A stretch of 64,000 nt of DNA, from contig CAYNRE010000071.1 in NCBI GenBank assembly GCA_964399535.1, positions 310,001 to 374,000 on the forward strand, in the 5' to 3' direction. The stretch's first letter is position 1. Every line of letters starts with the position of its first letter. The position numbers were made by a program, and so were the translations under genes. The DNA is from CAYNRE01 sp964399535 (GTDB lineage: Bacteria > Planctomycetota > Planctomycetia > Pirellulales > CAYNRE01). The notes under the pieces were generated by a model. It made no database searches. It had not been told where the DNA came from and saw only the letters and a list, made by a program, of their open reading frames with translations. This document shows, piece by piece, positions 35,994 through 45,539 of the stretch.

Positions 35994-36380
35994 ATGACGA
36001 TCTTGAAGACATTTTCACTGCTCTTCGCCGTCGGTGGACTCACGTTCGCCGGCTGTTCCCAGTCAACATCAGCGCCTCCGACCGAGGCCGTCGCAGATGA
36101 TGGCCACCCAGGGCACAGCCACGGCGGCTGGTGGTGTGATGAGCACGGCGTGCCTGAAGAAGTCTGCACGCTTTGCGACGCGAATCTGGTGGCGGGCTTC
36201 AAAGCCAAGGGGGACTGGTGCAAGAAGCATGAGCGGCCCGATTCGCAATGCTTTGTCTGCCATCCGGAGCGAGAAGCGGAGTTCGCCGCGCAGTATGAAG
36301 CCAAGTACGGCAAGCAACCTCCCAAGCCGCACGGCGCGGAGGGACACGATCATCACGACGAGGGTGACTCACATTCGTAG
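35994..36380 (+). CDS. Small metal-motif lipoprotein
   Basis: 128-aa lipoprotein: signal and lipobox LTFAGC (Cys about residue 21), then HPGHSHGGWWCDEHGVPEEV-CTLC, WCKKHERPDSQCFVCHPE and a His/Asp-rich tail HDHHDEGDSHS. Likely a periplasmic metal chaperone or buffer feeding the adaptor, whose N-terminus carries the same WCxxH...C motif. ATG 35994 is favoured over 35985 because AGGAG sits about 10 nt upstream of it but only 1 nt before the earlier one. Confidence 0.8.
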   Translation: MTILKTFSLLFAVGGLTFAGCSQSTSAPPTEAVADDGHPGHSHGGWWCDEHGVPEEVCTLCDANLVAGFKAKGDWCKKHERPDSQCFVCHPEREAEFAAQYEAKYGKQPPKPHGAEGHDHHDEGDSHS

Positions 36381-36434
36381 CACGTGCTGATGACGGATCA
36401 TCGCACGCAGAGTATTTACCAGAAAGGATTCGAC

Positions 36435-37259
36435 ATGAACACGCTCAGGAGAAGTATCGTAGCAGCGGCGTGCCTGGCGGCTTGGCAACCGGCGACGCTA
36501 GTATTTGCGGCCGGTGCGCCAGCCAGTCCAGGCGATCTGCTCAGCCAGGCGGCTGACCAGTCGCAATTTGCGTTTTTACTGTTCTACAAGCAAGAAGACC
36601 CCGCGACGGGCGCCATGCAAAAGGCGCTGGAGGCGGGACTGGCGAAGCGCGCTGGGCAAGCCGTCTATGCCAAGGTAGCCGTGACCGATCCGGCGGCACG
36701 CGGTCTGGTCGAACGCTTCGGCATCGGGCGAGCGCCGTTGCCGCTCACGGTCGCCGTCGCGCCCAACGGCGCGATGACCGGCATTTATTCGCGCAAACTC
36801 ACCGACGCCCATATCGCCGACGCCCTGGTGACGCCGACGATGGCTGATTGCATGCAGGCCATGCAAGGGGGCAAGATCGCCGTGGTCTGCGTGCAGACTT
36901 CCGATCGCGCCGCGACCCCCAAGGCCGTCGAGGACTTGTTGGCGGATGAGGAATTCTCCGATCGCATCCGCGTGCTGTCGTTCCAAGCGACTGATCCAGC
37001 GGAGTCGCGTTTCCTGACGGAAATGGAAATCGATCCGACCTCATTGCAAGGGACCACGACTGTGCTGCTGGCCCCTCCCGGCGTGCTGGTTGGAAAGTTC
37101 AAGAGCACGGCCTCCAAAGCCGAGGTGTTGGCCGCGCTGCACGAAGCGGGCAAGTGCTGCGACGATCCGAATTGCAAGCACGCCAAGGGTACGTCGCCGC
37201 CGGCCGGAAATTCTGCGCCGCGACAGGCTAATCAAGCGCCTCGTGGAAAAAGGAAATAG
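36435..37259 (+). CDS. Secreted thioredoxin-fold-like protein
   Basis: 274-aa exported protein with signal peptide (about residues 1-26, ending VFA). The body looks like two thioredoxin-like folds (FAFLLFYKQEDPATGAMQKA; GKIAVVCVQTSDRAATPKAV) lacking a CxxC redox centre at the usual place. Near the C-terminus GKCCDDPNCKHAKG may bind metal. GAAAGGA precedes the ATG. Ends 2 bp before the ABC permease gene, so it is in that operon. Confidence 0.65.
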   Translation: MNTLRRSIVAAACLAAWQPATLVFAAGAPASPGDLLSQAADQSQFAFLLFYKQEDPATGAMQKALEAGLAKRAGQAVYAKVAVTDPAARGLVERFGIGRAPLPLTVAVAPNGAMTGIYSRKLTDAHIADALVTPTMADCMQAMQGGKIAVVCVQTSDRAATPKAVEDLLADEEFSDRIRVLSFQATDPAESRFLTEMEIDPTSLQGTTTVLLAPPGVLVGKFKSTASKAEVLAALHEAGKCCDDPNCKHAKGTSPPAGNSAPRQANQAPRGKRK

Positions 37260-37261
37260 CC

Positions 37262-38485
37262 ATGACCCTCCGATCTATCGTCTGGAAAGAACTTCGGGAG
37301 CGTCCGGCCAGCGTGGCGACGGGAATTGTCGCCATTCTGCTCGGGGTCGCGGCCCTGGTCGCAATCCGGCATATCACGGTATTCTCCGAACGCGAAGTGG
37401 GGCGGCAACTTGCCTCGCTGGGCGCGAATATCCTGATCTTGCCCGATGGCGCGTCGTTGCAAGATTACTACTCCGCCGATCGCAACGGCCAAACTCTGCC
37501 CGAGGAATATGCTGCGCAGATCATGTTGGCGGGCCTCGCGGGGGTCGAACGGCTTTCGCCACGGCTTTGCGTGCCCGTCGAGTTCGGCGGGCAGACAACG
37601 CCACTGACCGGCATACTACCGCAGGCCGAATTCGAGGCGCAGTCGGCATGGCAAACGGTCGGGCTGTTTCAGCGGAAGGCGCATGTGGGTTGCAAGAAAG
37701 CGTGTGCCGCCCCCGATCCGGCCGACGCATTGCCCTCAGCCCTGACCTCGAAGCGTACGATCGCCCAATTGCAAGACCACGAACTTGTGCTGGGTGCGGA
37801 TGTCGCTCAGGCGACGCGGTTGTCGCCGGGAGACTCCGTTCCGCTCTGGGACGAGGCTTTCCGCGTGTTGGCTGTTTTGCCGCCAACGGGAACCTACGAC
37901 GACAGCCGCGTATTTGCGCACCTGCACACGGTGCAGCGATTGGCGGGCGCCGGGGAAGTCGTCAACGCCATCGAAGTCTTCGGGTGTTGCGAAGATGCAG
38001 CCGGACAACTCGTGCCACAGCTTCGCGAACTCTTGCCGCACACCAAAGTGGTCACGATTTCACAAGTGGTGCAGGCACAAGTGGGCGTCAACCGCTTGAT
38101 GTCCCGAACGTCGCTGCTGGTCCTCGTCGTGCTCGTGCTGGTCGGCGGGGTGAGTGTGGCCAGTTCGATAGCCGCCAATGTCCGAGAACGACGCCGCGAA
38201 ATCGGCACCATGATGGCGCTGGGCGCATCGCGCGGTTTCGTCTGCCGGCTGTTCTTGCTCAAGGCGGTCTGGTTGGGTCTGGCCGGCGGAATTGGCGGCT
38301 GCCTGTTAGGCACGGGGCTGGCGATGATCTTGGGTCCGCAGTGGGGGGGCGTTCGCGTCTCACCGCTGGCCAGCCTGCTCGTCGCTGCCATGGTCGTCAC
38401 CTTGATGGTAACGCTTGTGGCGGCCTACCTGCCTGCGCGCCGCGCCGCCAATCTTGATCCTTGCATTTGCTTTCAGGAGGCATGA
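37262..38485 (+). CDS. MacB/LolC-type ABC transporter permease
   Basis: 407-aa inner-membrane protein: an N-terminal TM helix about 16-36, a periplasmic MacB-like core (residues ~60-270) and three C-terminal TM helices of the FtsX domain (about 285-305, 335-360, 370-395), with RRREIGTMMALGASRGFV between them. It would couple to the ATPase encoded immediately downstream to move lipoproteins or small molecules out of the inner membrane (mechanotransmission-type), here probably related to envelope metal stress. Confidence 0.87.
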   Translation: MTLRSIVWKELRERPASVATGIVAILLGVAALVAIRHITVFSEREVGRQLASLGANILILPDGASLQDYYSADRNGQTLPEEYAAQIMLAGLAGVERLSPRLCVPVEFGGQTTPLTGILPQAEFEAQSAWQTVGLFQRKAHVGCKKACAAPDPADALPSALTSKRTIAQLQDHELVLGADVAQATRLSPGDSVPLWDEAFRVLAVLPPTGTYDDSRVFAHLHTVQRLAGAGEVVNAIEVFGCCEDAAGQLVPQLRELLPHTKVVTISQVVQAQVGVNRLMSRTSLLVLVVLVLVGGVSVASSIAANVRERRREIGTMMALGASRGFVCRLFLLKAVWLGLAGGIGGCLLGTGLAMILGPQWGGVRVSPLASLLVAAMVVTLMVTLVAAYLPARRAANLDPCICFQEA

Positions 38486-38489
38486 AGCC

Positions 38490-39182
38490 ATGTATGTCTT
38501 GGAAAACGTAACAAAAGTCTATTCAAGGCGCGGCACGAACGTCTGTGCGTTCCGGGCCAACCAATTGGAAATCCCCACGGGCGACTATGTGGCGCTCGTG
38601 GGGCCCAGTGGCAGCGGCAAGACGACGCTGCTCTCAATGTTGGGTGGCATGTTGTCGCCCACGTCGGGTGTCGTCTCGTTCGGCGGACTTTCGCTGTACG
38701 ATCTGTCGGTAGCCGAGCGCGCCCAATTGCGGCGCGAGAAGCTGGGGTTTGTTTTTCAGACTTTCAATCTCGTGCCGTATCTAACAGCGCTAGAGAACGT
38801 CCAAGTTCCACTCTGTTTGGCAGGCGTATCCTTGGACCTGCAGCGCGAGCGCGCAGCGGAACTTCTGGCGCGCGTCGGCTTGGCCGATCGCCTCGAACAT
38901 AAACCGAGCGAACTCAGCGTCGGTCAGCAGCAGCGCGTCGCGCTTGCGCGGACCTTGGCCAACGACCCGCGCGTGATTCTCGCCGACGAACCCACCGGCA
39001 ACCTTGATCCCGACAACCGCCAAGCGGTGCTGGAATTCTTCGACCAGTTTCATGCGGCGGGCTGTACGATCGTGACCGTAACGCACGACTTGGCCGCTGC
39101 GTCGCGCGCCGCGACGATCTGGAAAATGGATCAGGGCGTGGTGCTGTCCGCCTCCGAGTTACGAACGGTTCGGGCAGCCTAG
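38490..39182 (+). CDS. MacB/LolD-type ABC transporter ATPase
   Basis: 230-aa ATPase with Walker A GPSGSGKTT (about residues 38-46), Q-loop VFQTFNLVP, signature LSVGQQQR (normally LSGGQ), Walker B VILADEPTG and the H-loop VTHD. The Gly to Val change in the signature is unusual but in this subfamily not necessarily inactivating. AGGAGG is 9 nt upstream of ATG 38490, which follows the permease stop by 4 nt. Confidence 0.92.
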   Translation: MYVLENVTKVYSRRGTNVCAFRANQLEIPTGDYVALVGPSGSGKTTLLSMLGGMLSPTSGVVSFGGLSLYDLSVAERAQLRREKLGFVFQTFNLVPYLTALENVQVPLCLAGVSLDLQRERAAELLARVGLADRLEHKPSELSVGQQQRVALARTLANDPRVILADEPTGNLDPDNRQAVLEFFDQFHAAGCTIVTVTHDLAAASRAATIWKMDQGVVLSASELRTVRAA

Positions 39183-39239
39183 GTTGTTTCGTAGATTTGT
39201 GACTGACCATCGATTCGCGCTAGGCTACGAGAGTCACGC

Positions 39240-41426
39240 ATGACGAACCAAGTCTTCACGATCCGCGGCATGGATTGCGCCGAAGAGGTTGTGGTACTGC
39301 GCGCGGCGCTCGAACCGCTGGTGGGAGTGGGGGCGTTGTCGTTCGATATCTTGGGCGGCAAGCTGACCGTCGAACATGACCCGGCAACCGTCGCTGTCGC
39401 CGACTTACTGGCGGCCGTGCGAGCCACGGGCATGGAGGCCGAAGTCTGGTCAAACACGAAGTCTACCACAACAGTATCCACGCCCGTTGCGTGGAACTCC
39501 CGCACGCTGGCCACAGTCGGCAGCGGTCTGCTGATAGCGACCGGCTTTGTGACGCACGCAGTCAGCGCAGGTTGGCATTCGGCCCTAGGAGAGTCCGAAG
39601 GTGTCGGTCCGCCGTTGGCGTCGCGCCTCGTGTACGTTGCGGCGGCTATCGCCGGCGGCTGGTTTGTCGCACCCAAGGCCTGGCGATCCTTACGGCGCGC
39701 GCGGCCCGACATGAACCTGCTAATGGCCGTGGCCGTGCTAGGAGCAATCGCCATCGGCCAATTTATGGAAGCGGCCACCGTCGCGTTTCTGTTTGCTGTG
39801 TCGCTGGCGCTGGAATCTTGGAGTGTGGACAGGGCACGGCGCGCGATCGCGGCGCTGATGTCGCTCACTCCGGACGAGGCCACCGTGTTGCGGGCCGATG
39901 GCACGGAAGCCAACATTCCCGTGGCAGACGTCGCGATCGGTTCCACGGTCGTCGTGCGGCCAGGTCAAAAGATTCCGCTCGATGGAAAGATCGCCCGTGG
40001 TGAAACGACCGTCAATCAGGCGCCGATTACCGGCGAATCCGCCTCCATTGCCAAAGGCGCAGGGCACGAAGTTTACGCCGGTACGATCAATCAGGATGGC
40101 GCGATCGAAATCGTTACTACCAAACCCGCCGGCGACACGACGCTGGCCCGGATTGTTCGCATGGTGGGAGACGCCCAAAGCAATCGTTCGGCCAGCGAAC
40201 AATGGGTCGATCGCTTTGCCAGTTACTACACGCCAGCGGTCATGATCTTGGCGTTGTTAGTGATGCTGCTGCCACCGCTCCTGTTGGGCGCCGGGTGGGC
40301 CAAATGGTTCTATCAAGGGCTGGTCTTGTTAGTCATCGCCTGCCCCTGTGCGCTGGTGATTTCCACGCCGGTGAGCATTGTGGCGGCGCTAACCTCGTCG
40401 GCCCGGCGCGGCGTGCTCGTCAAAGGCGGGCCCTATCTCGAAGCGTCGGCCCGGCTGGTGGCGGTAGCGCTCGACAAAACCGGAACGCTGACCGAGGGAC
40501 GACCACAGGTTAGCTCAATTACGCCCTGGTCGGGTCATACCGCGGATGAAGTTTTGCAAATTGCCGCCGCTTTGGAAGCTCGCTCCAGTCATCCTTTGGC
40601 CCAGGCCATTATGCGCGAGGTCCAGGAGCGAATCCTGCCGGTGCGCGCGGCCGACGACTTTCAAGCCTTGCATGGCAGAGGGGCCACCGCGACCCTCGAT
40701 GGTCGCACGGTCTGGCTTGGTTCTCATCGTTTGCTTGAAGAACGCGGACAAGAGACGCCCGAGATGCATCAGTTACTATTGGACACCGAAGCCTCAGGGG
40801 CCAGCGTGATCGTGATTGGCGAAGGCGATCATGTCTGCGGCACAATTGCCTTGGCCGACCGCATCCGGCCACAAGCCAGACAGGCCGTCGCCGAACTGCG
40901 GGCAGCGGGCATCCGGCGCGTCGTAATGCTCACGGGCGACAACCAAGGGACAGCGGAGGCCATCGCCGGGCAAGCGGGCGTGGACGAGGTGCATGCCGGG
41001 CTATTGCCGGCGGACAAACTCACGCGCATCGAGCAACTGGTGCGCGAACATCGGCACGTCGCCATGATCGGCGATGGCGTGAACGATGCGCCAGCTATGG
41101 CGCGCGCCTCAATGGGCATCGCCATGGGGGCCGTGGGAACCGATGCGGCTCTGGAAACCGCCGATGTGGCGCTGATGACTGATGATCTTAGGGCGGTTAC
41201 TTGGCTCATTCAACACGCGCGTAGGACGCTGCGGACCATCCGACAGAACATTTTCCTCTCGCTGGGTGTCAAGATTCTGTTCGTCGCGCTCTCGCTCGCC
41301 GGCTATGCGTCGTTGTGGTCCGCAATTGCCGCCGATACGGGCGCTTCGTTGGCGGTCATCTTTAACGGCCTGCGGCTGCTGCGCGCCCCGCAGCACTATC
41401 CTTCCAAAATCAGTGGGATTGGCTAA
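39240..41426 (+). CDS. P1B-type metal-translocating ATPase (Zn/Cd/Pb type)
   Basis: 728-aa pump. N-terminal HMA-like domain with GMDCAEEV (residues 10-17), where the usual CxxC is C-A-E-E; TM helices; GQKIPLDGKI and TGES in the A-domain; CPCALVIST in the sixth TM (about 368); DKTGTLTEG (about 413); HP locus SSHPLAQA; GDGVNDAP; and final TM pair with TDAALETADVALM. The layout matches ZntA/CadA exporters of Zn, Cd and Pb. It moves ions from cytoplasm to periplasm, where the CzcCBA-like pump of the operon would finish export. Confidence 0.9.
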   Translation: MTNQVFTIRGMDCAEEVVVLRAALEPLVGVGALSFDILGGKLTVEHDPATVAVADLLAAVRATGMEAEVWSNTKSTTTVSTPVAWNSRTLATVGSGLLIATGFVTHAVSAGWHSALGESEGVGPPLASRLVYVAAAIAGGWFVAPKAWRSLRRARPDMNLLMAVAVLGAIAIGQFMEAATVAFLFAVSLALESWSVDRARRAIAALMSLTPDEATVLRADGTEANIPVADVAIGSTVVVRPGQKIPLDGKIARGETTVNQAPITGESASIAKGAGHEVYAGTINQDGAIEIVTTKPAGDTTLARIVRMVGDAQSNRSASEQWVDRFASYYTPAVMILALLVMLLPPLLLGAGWAKWFYQGLVLLVIACPCALVISTPVSIVAALTSSARRGVLVKGGPYLEASARLVAVALDKTGTLTEGRPQVSSITPWSGHTADEVLQIAAALEARSSHPLAQAIMREVQERILPVRAADDFQALHGRGATATLDGRTVWLGSHRLLEERGQETPEMHQLLLDTEASGASVIVIGEGDHVCGTIALADRIRPQARQAVAELRAAGIRRVVMLTGDNQGTAEAIAGQAGVDEVHAGLLPADKLTRIEQLVREHRHVAMIGDGVNDAPAMARASMGIAMGAVGTDAALETADVALMTDDLRAVTWLIQHARRTLRTIRQNIFLSLGVKILFVALSLAGYASLWSAIAADTGASLAVIFNGLRLLRAPQHYPSKISGIG

Positions 41427-41464
41427 ACGATCAGGTCGCACGCGAACAGGGAGGTTCGAGCGCC

Positions 41465-43117
41465 ATGTTCACACACATACCGTTGAAAACGAACACGCGA
41501 ATCGCGATTCGCCGTCTGCTTGCGGCAGCGTTTGCGCTGCTGACTTTTTCCTGCTCGGCGAGGCAAGCCTTCGCCCAGGCCCAATTGGCTGATGATATCG
41601 TATTGCTTTCCCAGGGACTGCGTTCCCAGGAATCAAGTCGTACGAATTCGCATTTGGGCAATGCGCCAGGCGGTGGCGACAATCGCCTCCGATTCCGACC
41701 AGGAACCGACGAGCCGCGCTTGGGGGAGACTCTAGGCAGTTCGCCCGCGCAAGGCCCCGACGTGCTGGCAGCAGCTTCCAGGCCTGGGATGCAGGCACGA
41801 ACCTCTGGTGGCGCGGAATTGCTGGCGACGCCGACGCCGCAAGCCAGGCCGGCGGAACTGCCGATCTATGGCTCGCTTGAATTGCCACAGGCCGTCGACG
41901 ATGGTCCGCCGGACGGACTAACGCTCGATCAGGCCGTCGCCCGACTAGTGCAAACGAACCTCGACCTGCGCACGAAGTTCCAGGAAATCCCCAAGGCTGA
42001 CGCCGATATCTTGTCAGCCGGTTTGCGCGGCAATCCGTTGGTCTTCGCTAGCGCTGACGATGTTCCCTATGGGAAATACTCGCCGCAGCGGCCTGGAGAA
42101 AATGCCTATGGCGTGACCATCATTCAGCCGCTCGACATCAACCACAAGCGCCCCGTGCGCGTTCTCGCGGCCCAGCGCGCCAAGCGCGTCATCGACGCGC
42201 AATATCAGGAAGCGGTGCGGCTGGAACTGGACAATCTCTATACAACGTTCATCGACGTGCTTGCCGCCCGTGAGACGGTGCGCTACCTGGAAGCCAGCGT
42301 GGCCGGTTTGAACAAGGTGCTGGCCGCCCTGCAAAGACAGCTTCAGAACGAACAGCGCGCGTCGCTGGACATTGACCGAATGGCGATCCAACACGACACG
42401 GCCCAAGTGGCGCTGGAAGAAGCCCAAATCGCCTTCCGAAAAGCGATCCATCTCTTGGCCACCCAACTCAATATGCCAGCCGCCTTCGCTGAAAACGTGC
42501 AGATTCGCGGATCGATTCGCACAACACCAGTCGCTTTGGCCCCGGTTGACGACCTCGTGGGCCTGGCCCAGGCGGGTCGGCCCGACTTGATGGCCTATCG
42601 GCTGGGGATCGATCATGCCGAGGCCGGTGTGGGCCTGGCTCGGAAAGAGGCGTATCCCGACGTATTCGTGCTCTACACGCCGTACGGTTACCGGAACAAC
42701 ACGCCCACGGGCGGCCTGGACGCTACTTCCTGGAGCCTGGGGGTAATGGCCTCGGTGCCGCTTTTTAATCGAAACCAAGGAAACATTCGCCGTGCCGAGA
42801 TCAATACCGCGCAGACGCGCGTGGAATTGGCCAAGCTCCAGCGTCAGATCGAATTGGAAGTGCGTACGGCCGTGGCCGAGTATCGGCTTGCCGAGAGTAC
42901 GGCGCAGCGCCTCGAACAGAACGTCCTGCCGCGCGCGCAGGGCGTGCGCGATCGCACTCTGCGATTGTTGCAGAGCGGCGAAGAAGGAGTGGTCGCCTAC
43001 CTCGCCGCACAGCGCGAATACAGCGACATAGTCCGACAGTTTCGCGATACGCTCATTCGGCAACGCCGCGCCGCGCTCCACGTCAATACCGTCTTAGCGC
43101 TGCGTGTGTTTCCTTGA
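41465..43117 (+). CDS. CzcC/TolC-type outer-membrane efflux protein
   Basis: 550-aa channel with signal peptide (about residues 1-37, ending AFA), an unusual Ser/Gly/Pro-rich linker to ~130, then the efflux repeats: LTLDQAVARLVQTNLDLR, RGNPLVFASADDVPYGKYS, a helical coil with LIDVLAARE-type layout and GVVAYLAAQREYSDIVRQF at the end. It should be the outer duct for the CzcA pump. Longer than the other channel (458 aa) because of the linker. It is the eighth gene of the plus-strand operon. Confidence 0.88.
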   Translation: MFTHIPLKTNTRIAIRRLLAAAFALLTFSCSARQAFAQAQLADDIVLLSQGLRSQESSRTNSHLGNAPGGGDNRLRFRPGTDEPRLGETLGSSPAQGPDVLAAASRPGMQARTSGGAELLATPTPQARPAELPIYGSLELPQAVDDGPPDGLTLDQAVARLVQTNLDLRTKFQEIPKADADILSAGLRGNPLVFASADDVPYGKYSPQRPGENAYGVTIIQPLDINHKRPVRVLAAQRAKRVIDAQYQEAVRLELDNLYTTFIDVLAARETVRYLEASVAGLNKVLAALQRQLQNEQRASLDIDRMAIQHDTAQVALEEAQIAFRKAIHLLATQLNMPAAFAENVQIRGSIRTTPVALAPVDDLVGLAQAGRPDLMAYRLGIDHAEAGVGLARKEAYPDVFVLYTPYGYRNNTPTGGLDATSWSLGVMASVPLFNRNQGNIRRAEINTAQTRVELAKLQRQIELEVRTAVAEYRLAESTAQRLEQNVLPRAQGVRDRTLRLLQSGEEGVVAYLAAQREYSDIVRQFRDTLIRQRRAALHVNTVLALRVFP

Positions 43118-43272
43118 TCGGGTGATTTCGCTTCGCTGTCAGGTTGCTTGTTGAACTTATCCGAAACAGAATATATCAAAGGCAGTTCCGTCGGTGCGCC
43201 ACACGCAAATGCGTGCAGTGTCTGAATGCGGACAACTTATCGGTCGCCCCGCGATTCACCGGGCCACCAGCG

Positions 43273-43806
43273 ATGCGAATAGGACTGTTTGCCGACGCCC
43301 ACGACCATCTCGACAACATCCGTCAGGCGGTCGGCGTCTTTAATTCGACGGCTTGCGATCAGGTGTTGTTCGCTGGCGACCTCGTGTCCACGATTGCTAT
43401 TCCACCGCTGCGCGCCCTACGGTGCCCCTTCCTGGGATGCTTCGGCGATAACGAAGGCAACAAGCTCGGATTGCGGGCCGGAATCAGCATCGTCGGTCAG
43501 CTCGTCGATGGGCCCTTCGTTTTCAAAACGGCACAAGGACCAACGATCGCCTTGGCCCACATGCGACGCCAGTTGCGTGAGCTAGTTGACGCCTATGATT
43601 TGGCGATCGTTGGTCATACGCATAAGGCGAGGCTCAGCTGGGATGAACGAAAGCGACCTGTCATCAATCCCGGCGAAACTGCCGGTTGGAGTTTTGGTTG
43701 CCCAACCGTTGCGATACTAGAATGGGGGCGACGAGTCGTGACCTGGATCGATTTGCGAACGAACTCCCAGAGCAAAATAGCGTTTCTTGAATCGGCACCT
43801 CACTGA
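43273..43806 (+). CDS. YfcE-family metallophosphoesterase
   Basis: 177-aa phosphodiesterase: MRIGLFADAHDHLDN (D-x-H), FAGDLVS (G-D), CFGDNEGN (G-D/N), LAHM and VGHTHK (H-x-H), the whole calcineurin-like set of metal ligands. Cytoplasmic. ATG 43273 is preferred because upstream residues are Arg/Cys-rich and not family-like. Cleaves phosphodiesters in vitro in known relatives; its link with metal resistance is only positional. Confidence 0.87.
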   Translation: MRIGLFADAHDHLDNIRQAVGVFNSTACDQVLFAGDLVSTIAIPPLRALRCPFLGCFGDNEGNKLGLRAGISIVGQLVDGPFVFKTAQGPTIALAHMRRQLRELVDAYDLAIVGHTHKARLSWDERKRPVINPGETAGWSFGCPTVAILEWGRRVVTWIDLRTNSQSKIAFLESAPH

Positions 43807-43905
43807 TCCCTGGGACTTGAGCGGAATCGAGCGGCGAGTTGTTTTGAAAGACAAAAAAATTGATTTTGACTACCAAAAAACCCTTCGTTTGTCGATATCT
43901 TGGAT

Positions 43906-44820
43906 ATGCCAAGGTTTTGCTGGCAATTTGTTTGGAGCGCGTTCTTGCTGGCGGCGATTTGCGCCGCTCCAGCTTCATCCGCAGCTCAAGAAGATTTCGA
44001 GTTTGGTGAGGCGTCGCGGTTTGCGCAACGCAGTACCCGCAAGACGCTGCTCTCTTGGGCAGGTGCAGCCGACGAGGAAGACGGAGAGGATGACGATCGA
44101 CTGGTCACCGACCGACCCCACTTCAGCGAGGCAAGTTCACTGGTTGGACTCGGGCGTGTTCAACTTGAGACCGGCTACACGTTTTTTCGCGACACCGACG
44201 CCGGCACGATCGTCAGCACACATTCGTTTCCTGAGCCGTTGCTTCGCGTCGGTGTGTTCGCAGAGTGGTTTGAGCTGCGGTTGGGCTACAACTATCTGAT
44301 CGAACAAACCAGCGCTCCCGGCATCGGGAGTTCTCGACTTCGCGGCAGCGATGACATGTACCTTGGGGCCAAGCTTGCTCTGGCGGAACAGCAAGGCGTC
44401 TTACCAGAAATCGCGATTTTTCCTCAGACGCGGATTCCAACTGGGGGACGCGCCTTCACGGCCGGTCAGATGCTGCCGGGATTCAACCTAGCCTACAGTT
44501 GGAAGCTAAATCGCCTGCTCGAATTGGAATGCAACACGCAACTGAATCGCCGGGTTGACGACGTGCAGCATTACTACGCCGAGTTCATCCAGACGGCCAA
44601 TCTGGAGTATGATCTTTCGAAATACGTGGGCGCGTTCACGGAATGGTTTGTGCTCGCGCCGAACGGAGCGCTCGCAGCACACACCCAGCACTATTTCCAC
44701 GGCGGCTTCCAGTTCTTTTTGCGGCCGAATGTGCAGTTCGACTTGCACGCCGGCGTGGGGCTCAACCGCGCGGCCGATAATCTGGCACTCACTGGCGGTG
44801 GATTCTCCGTGCGGTACTGA
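43906..44820 (+). CDS. Outer-membrane beta-barrel / MetA-pathway-type transporter-like protein
   Basis: 304-aa exported protein: signal peptide to about residue 27 (APASSA-A), an acidic linker, then TDRPHFSEASSLVGLGRVQL-ETGYTF and repeated amphipathic strands ending in GGGFSVRY with a terminal aromatic, as in outer-membrane barrels. The TDRP...VG.G..QLE.G opening is seen in the family named for phenol-degradation meta-pathway proteins (PF13557); function unknown. An AT-rich stretch at 43845-43890 may hold its own promoter. Confidence 0.75.
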   Translation: MPRFCWQFVWSAFLLAAICAAPASSAAQEDFEFGEASRFAQRSTRKTLLSWAGAADEEDGEDDDRLVTDRPHFSEASSLVGLGRVQLETGYTFFRDTDAGTIVSTHSFPEPLLRVGVFAEWFELRLGYNYLIEQTSAPGIGSSRLRGSDDMYLGAKLALAEQQGVLPEIAIFPQTRIPTGGRAFTAGQMLPGFNLAYSWKLNRLLELECNTQLNRRVDDVQHYYAEFIQTANLEYDLSKYVGAFTEWFVLAPNGALAAHTQHYFHGGFQFFLRPNVQFDLHAGVGLNRAADNLALTGGGFSVRY

Positions 44821-45208
44821 GCACAGATTGGGAGCCTGCATAAGAGTCAAGTGTGGTTCGACTACTTGGCAGCCGTCGATTCGACGGCAGCATGACCAGG
44901 CAGTTTCAGTTGTGCCTGATGCCGCGGAGCGCCGCACTGCGGGTTGTCCCGCGATACGCGTCGAATCAACACCCGCACCTTGAGCTCAATTGTCGGCCGG
45001 ACCTACTTGCCCCGCCACGATATCGAAGCCCAATAGAGGCGGAAGCTTTACCGATGCCAGCCAACAGTGTAGCCGGCTGAACGATCGCGAGCACCGATTG
45101 CCACCCACTCCATAGTGGCGACGGCCAAACACAGAAGACCCGGTCCCGCACGTGCAGCTCCGGCCGTTTGGCTTTACGCTGGTAGACGGCAAGTAGTTGC
45201 CGGAGCGC
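44821..45208. other. Intergenic region, no gene seen
   Basis: About 390 bp after the beta-barrel gene with no supported gene. Open frames on both strands have no ribosome-binding site and biased composition. It begins the non-coding graveyard that extends to 46471. Confidence 0.45.
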
Positions 45209-45514
45209 CTAATTCTCGGCGGCAAGCTTTGGTTGAGTACGGAATCGTGATCTTCGTAGCGCGCCAGGCGGATCGCAAGCATGGACGCACTTGCCGTGAC
45301 CACAGTCGGCCAGCGATCTTACGAGCGGCGTCACTGCTTTGCGAATCACGTCCGGCAGTGCCGCCCACGACCTGATGACCCGTTGCAAATCAGCGTCACA
45401 CGATGCCAAACGCAGCCAATTCGAGTCACTCAAATGCAGCGCATTTGCAGCGCGGCGGGTTTCGCAAATCACGCAACCGCATGGCAGTATTCCAGTTTCG
45501 GCGAATTCGCTGGC

Positions 45515-45539
45515 TGCTTCAAATCCTGTCGCCCCCGTG
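45515..45539 (+). other. tRNA 3'-end-like sequence (possible attachment-site scar)
   Basis: TGCTTCAAATCCTGTCGCCC then CCGT resembles the T-arm plus acceptor end of a tRNA (TTCAAATCC loop). No tRNA body precedes it. Tyrosine recombinases often use tRNA 3' ends as attachment sites, so this could be a duplicated core from an integration. Confidence 0.35.

Noticed and set aside
42014..43081. 355-aa open frame on the minus strand
   Set aside because: Antisense to the CzcC-like channel.
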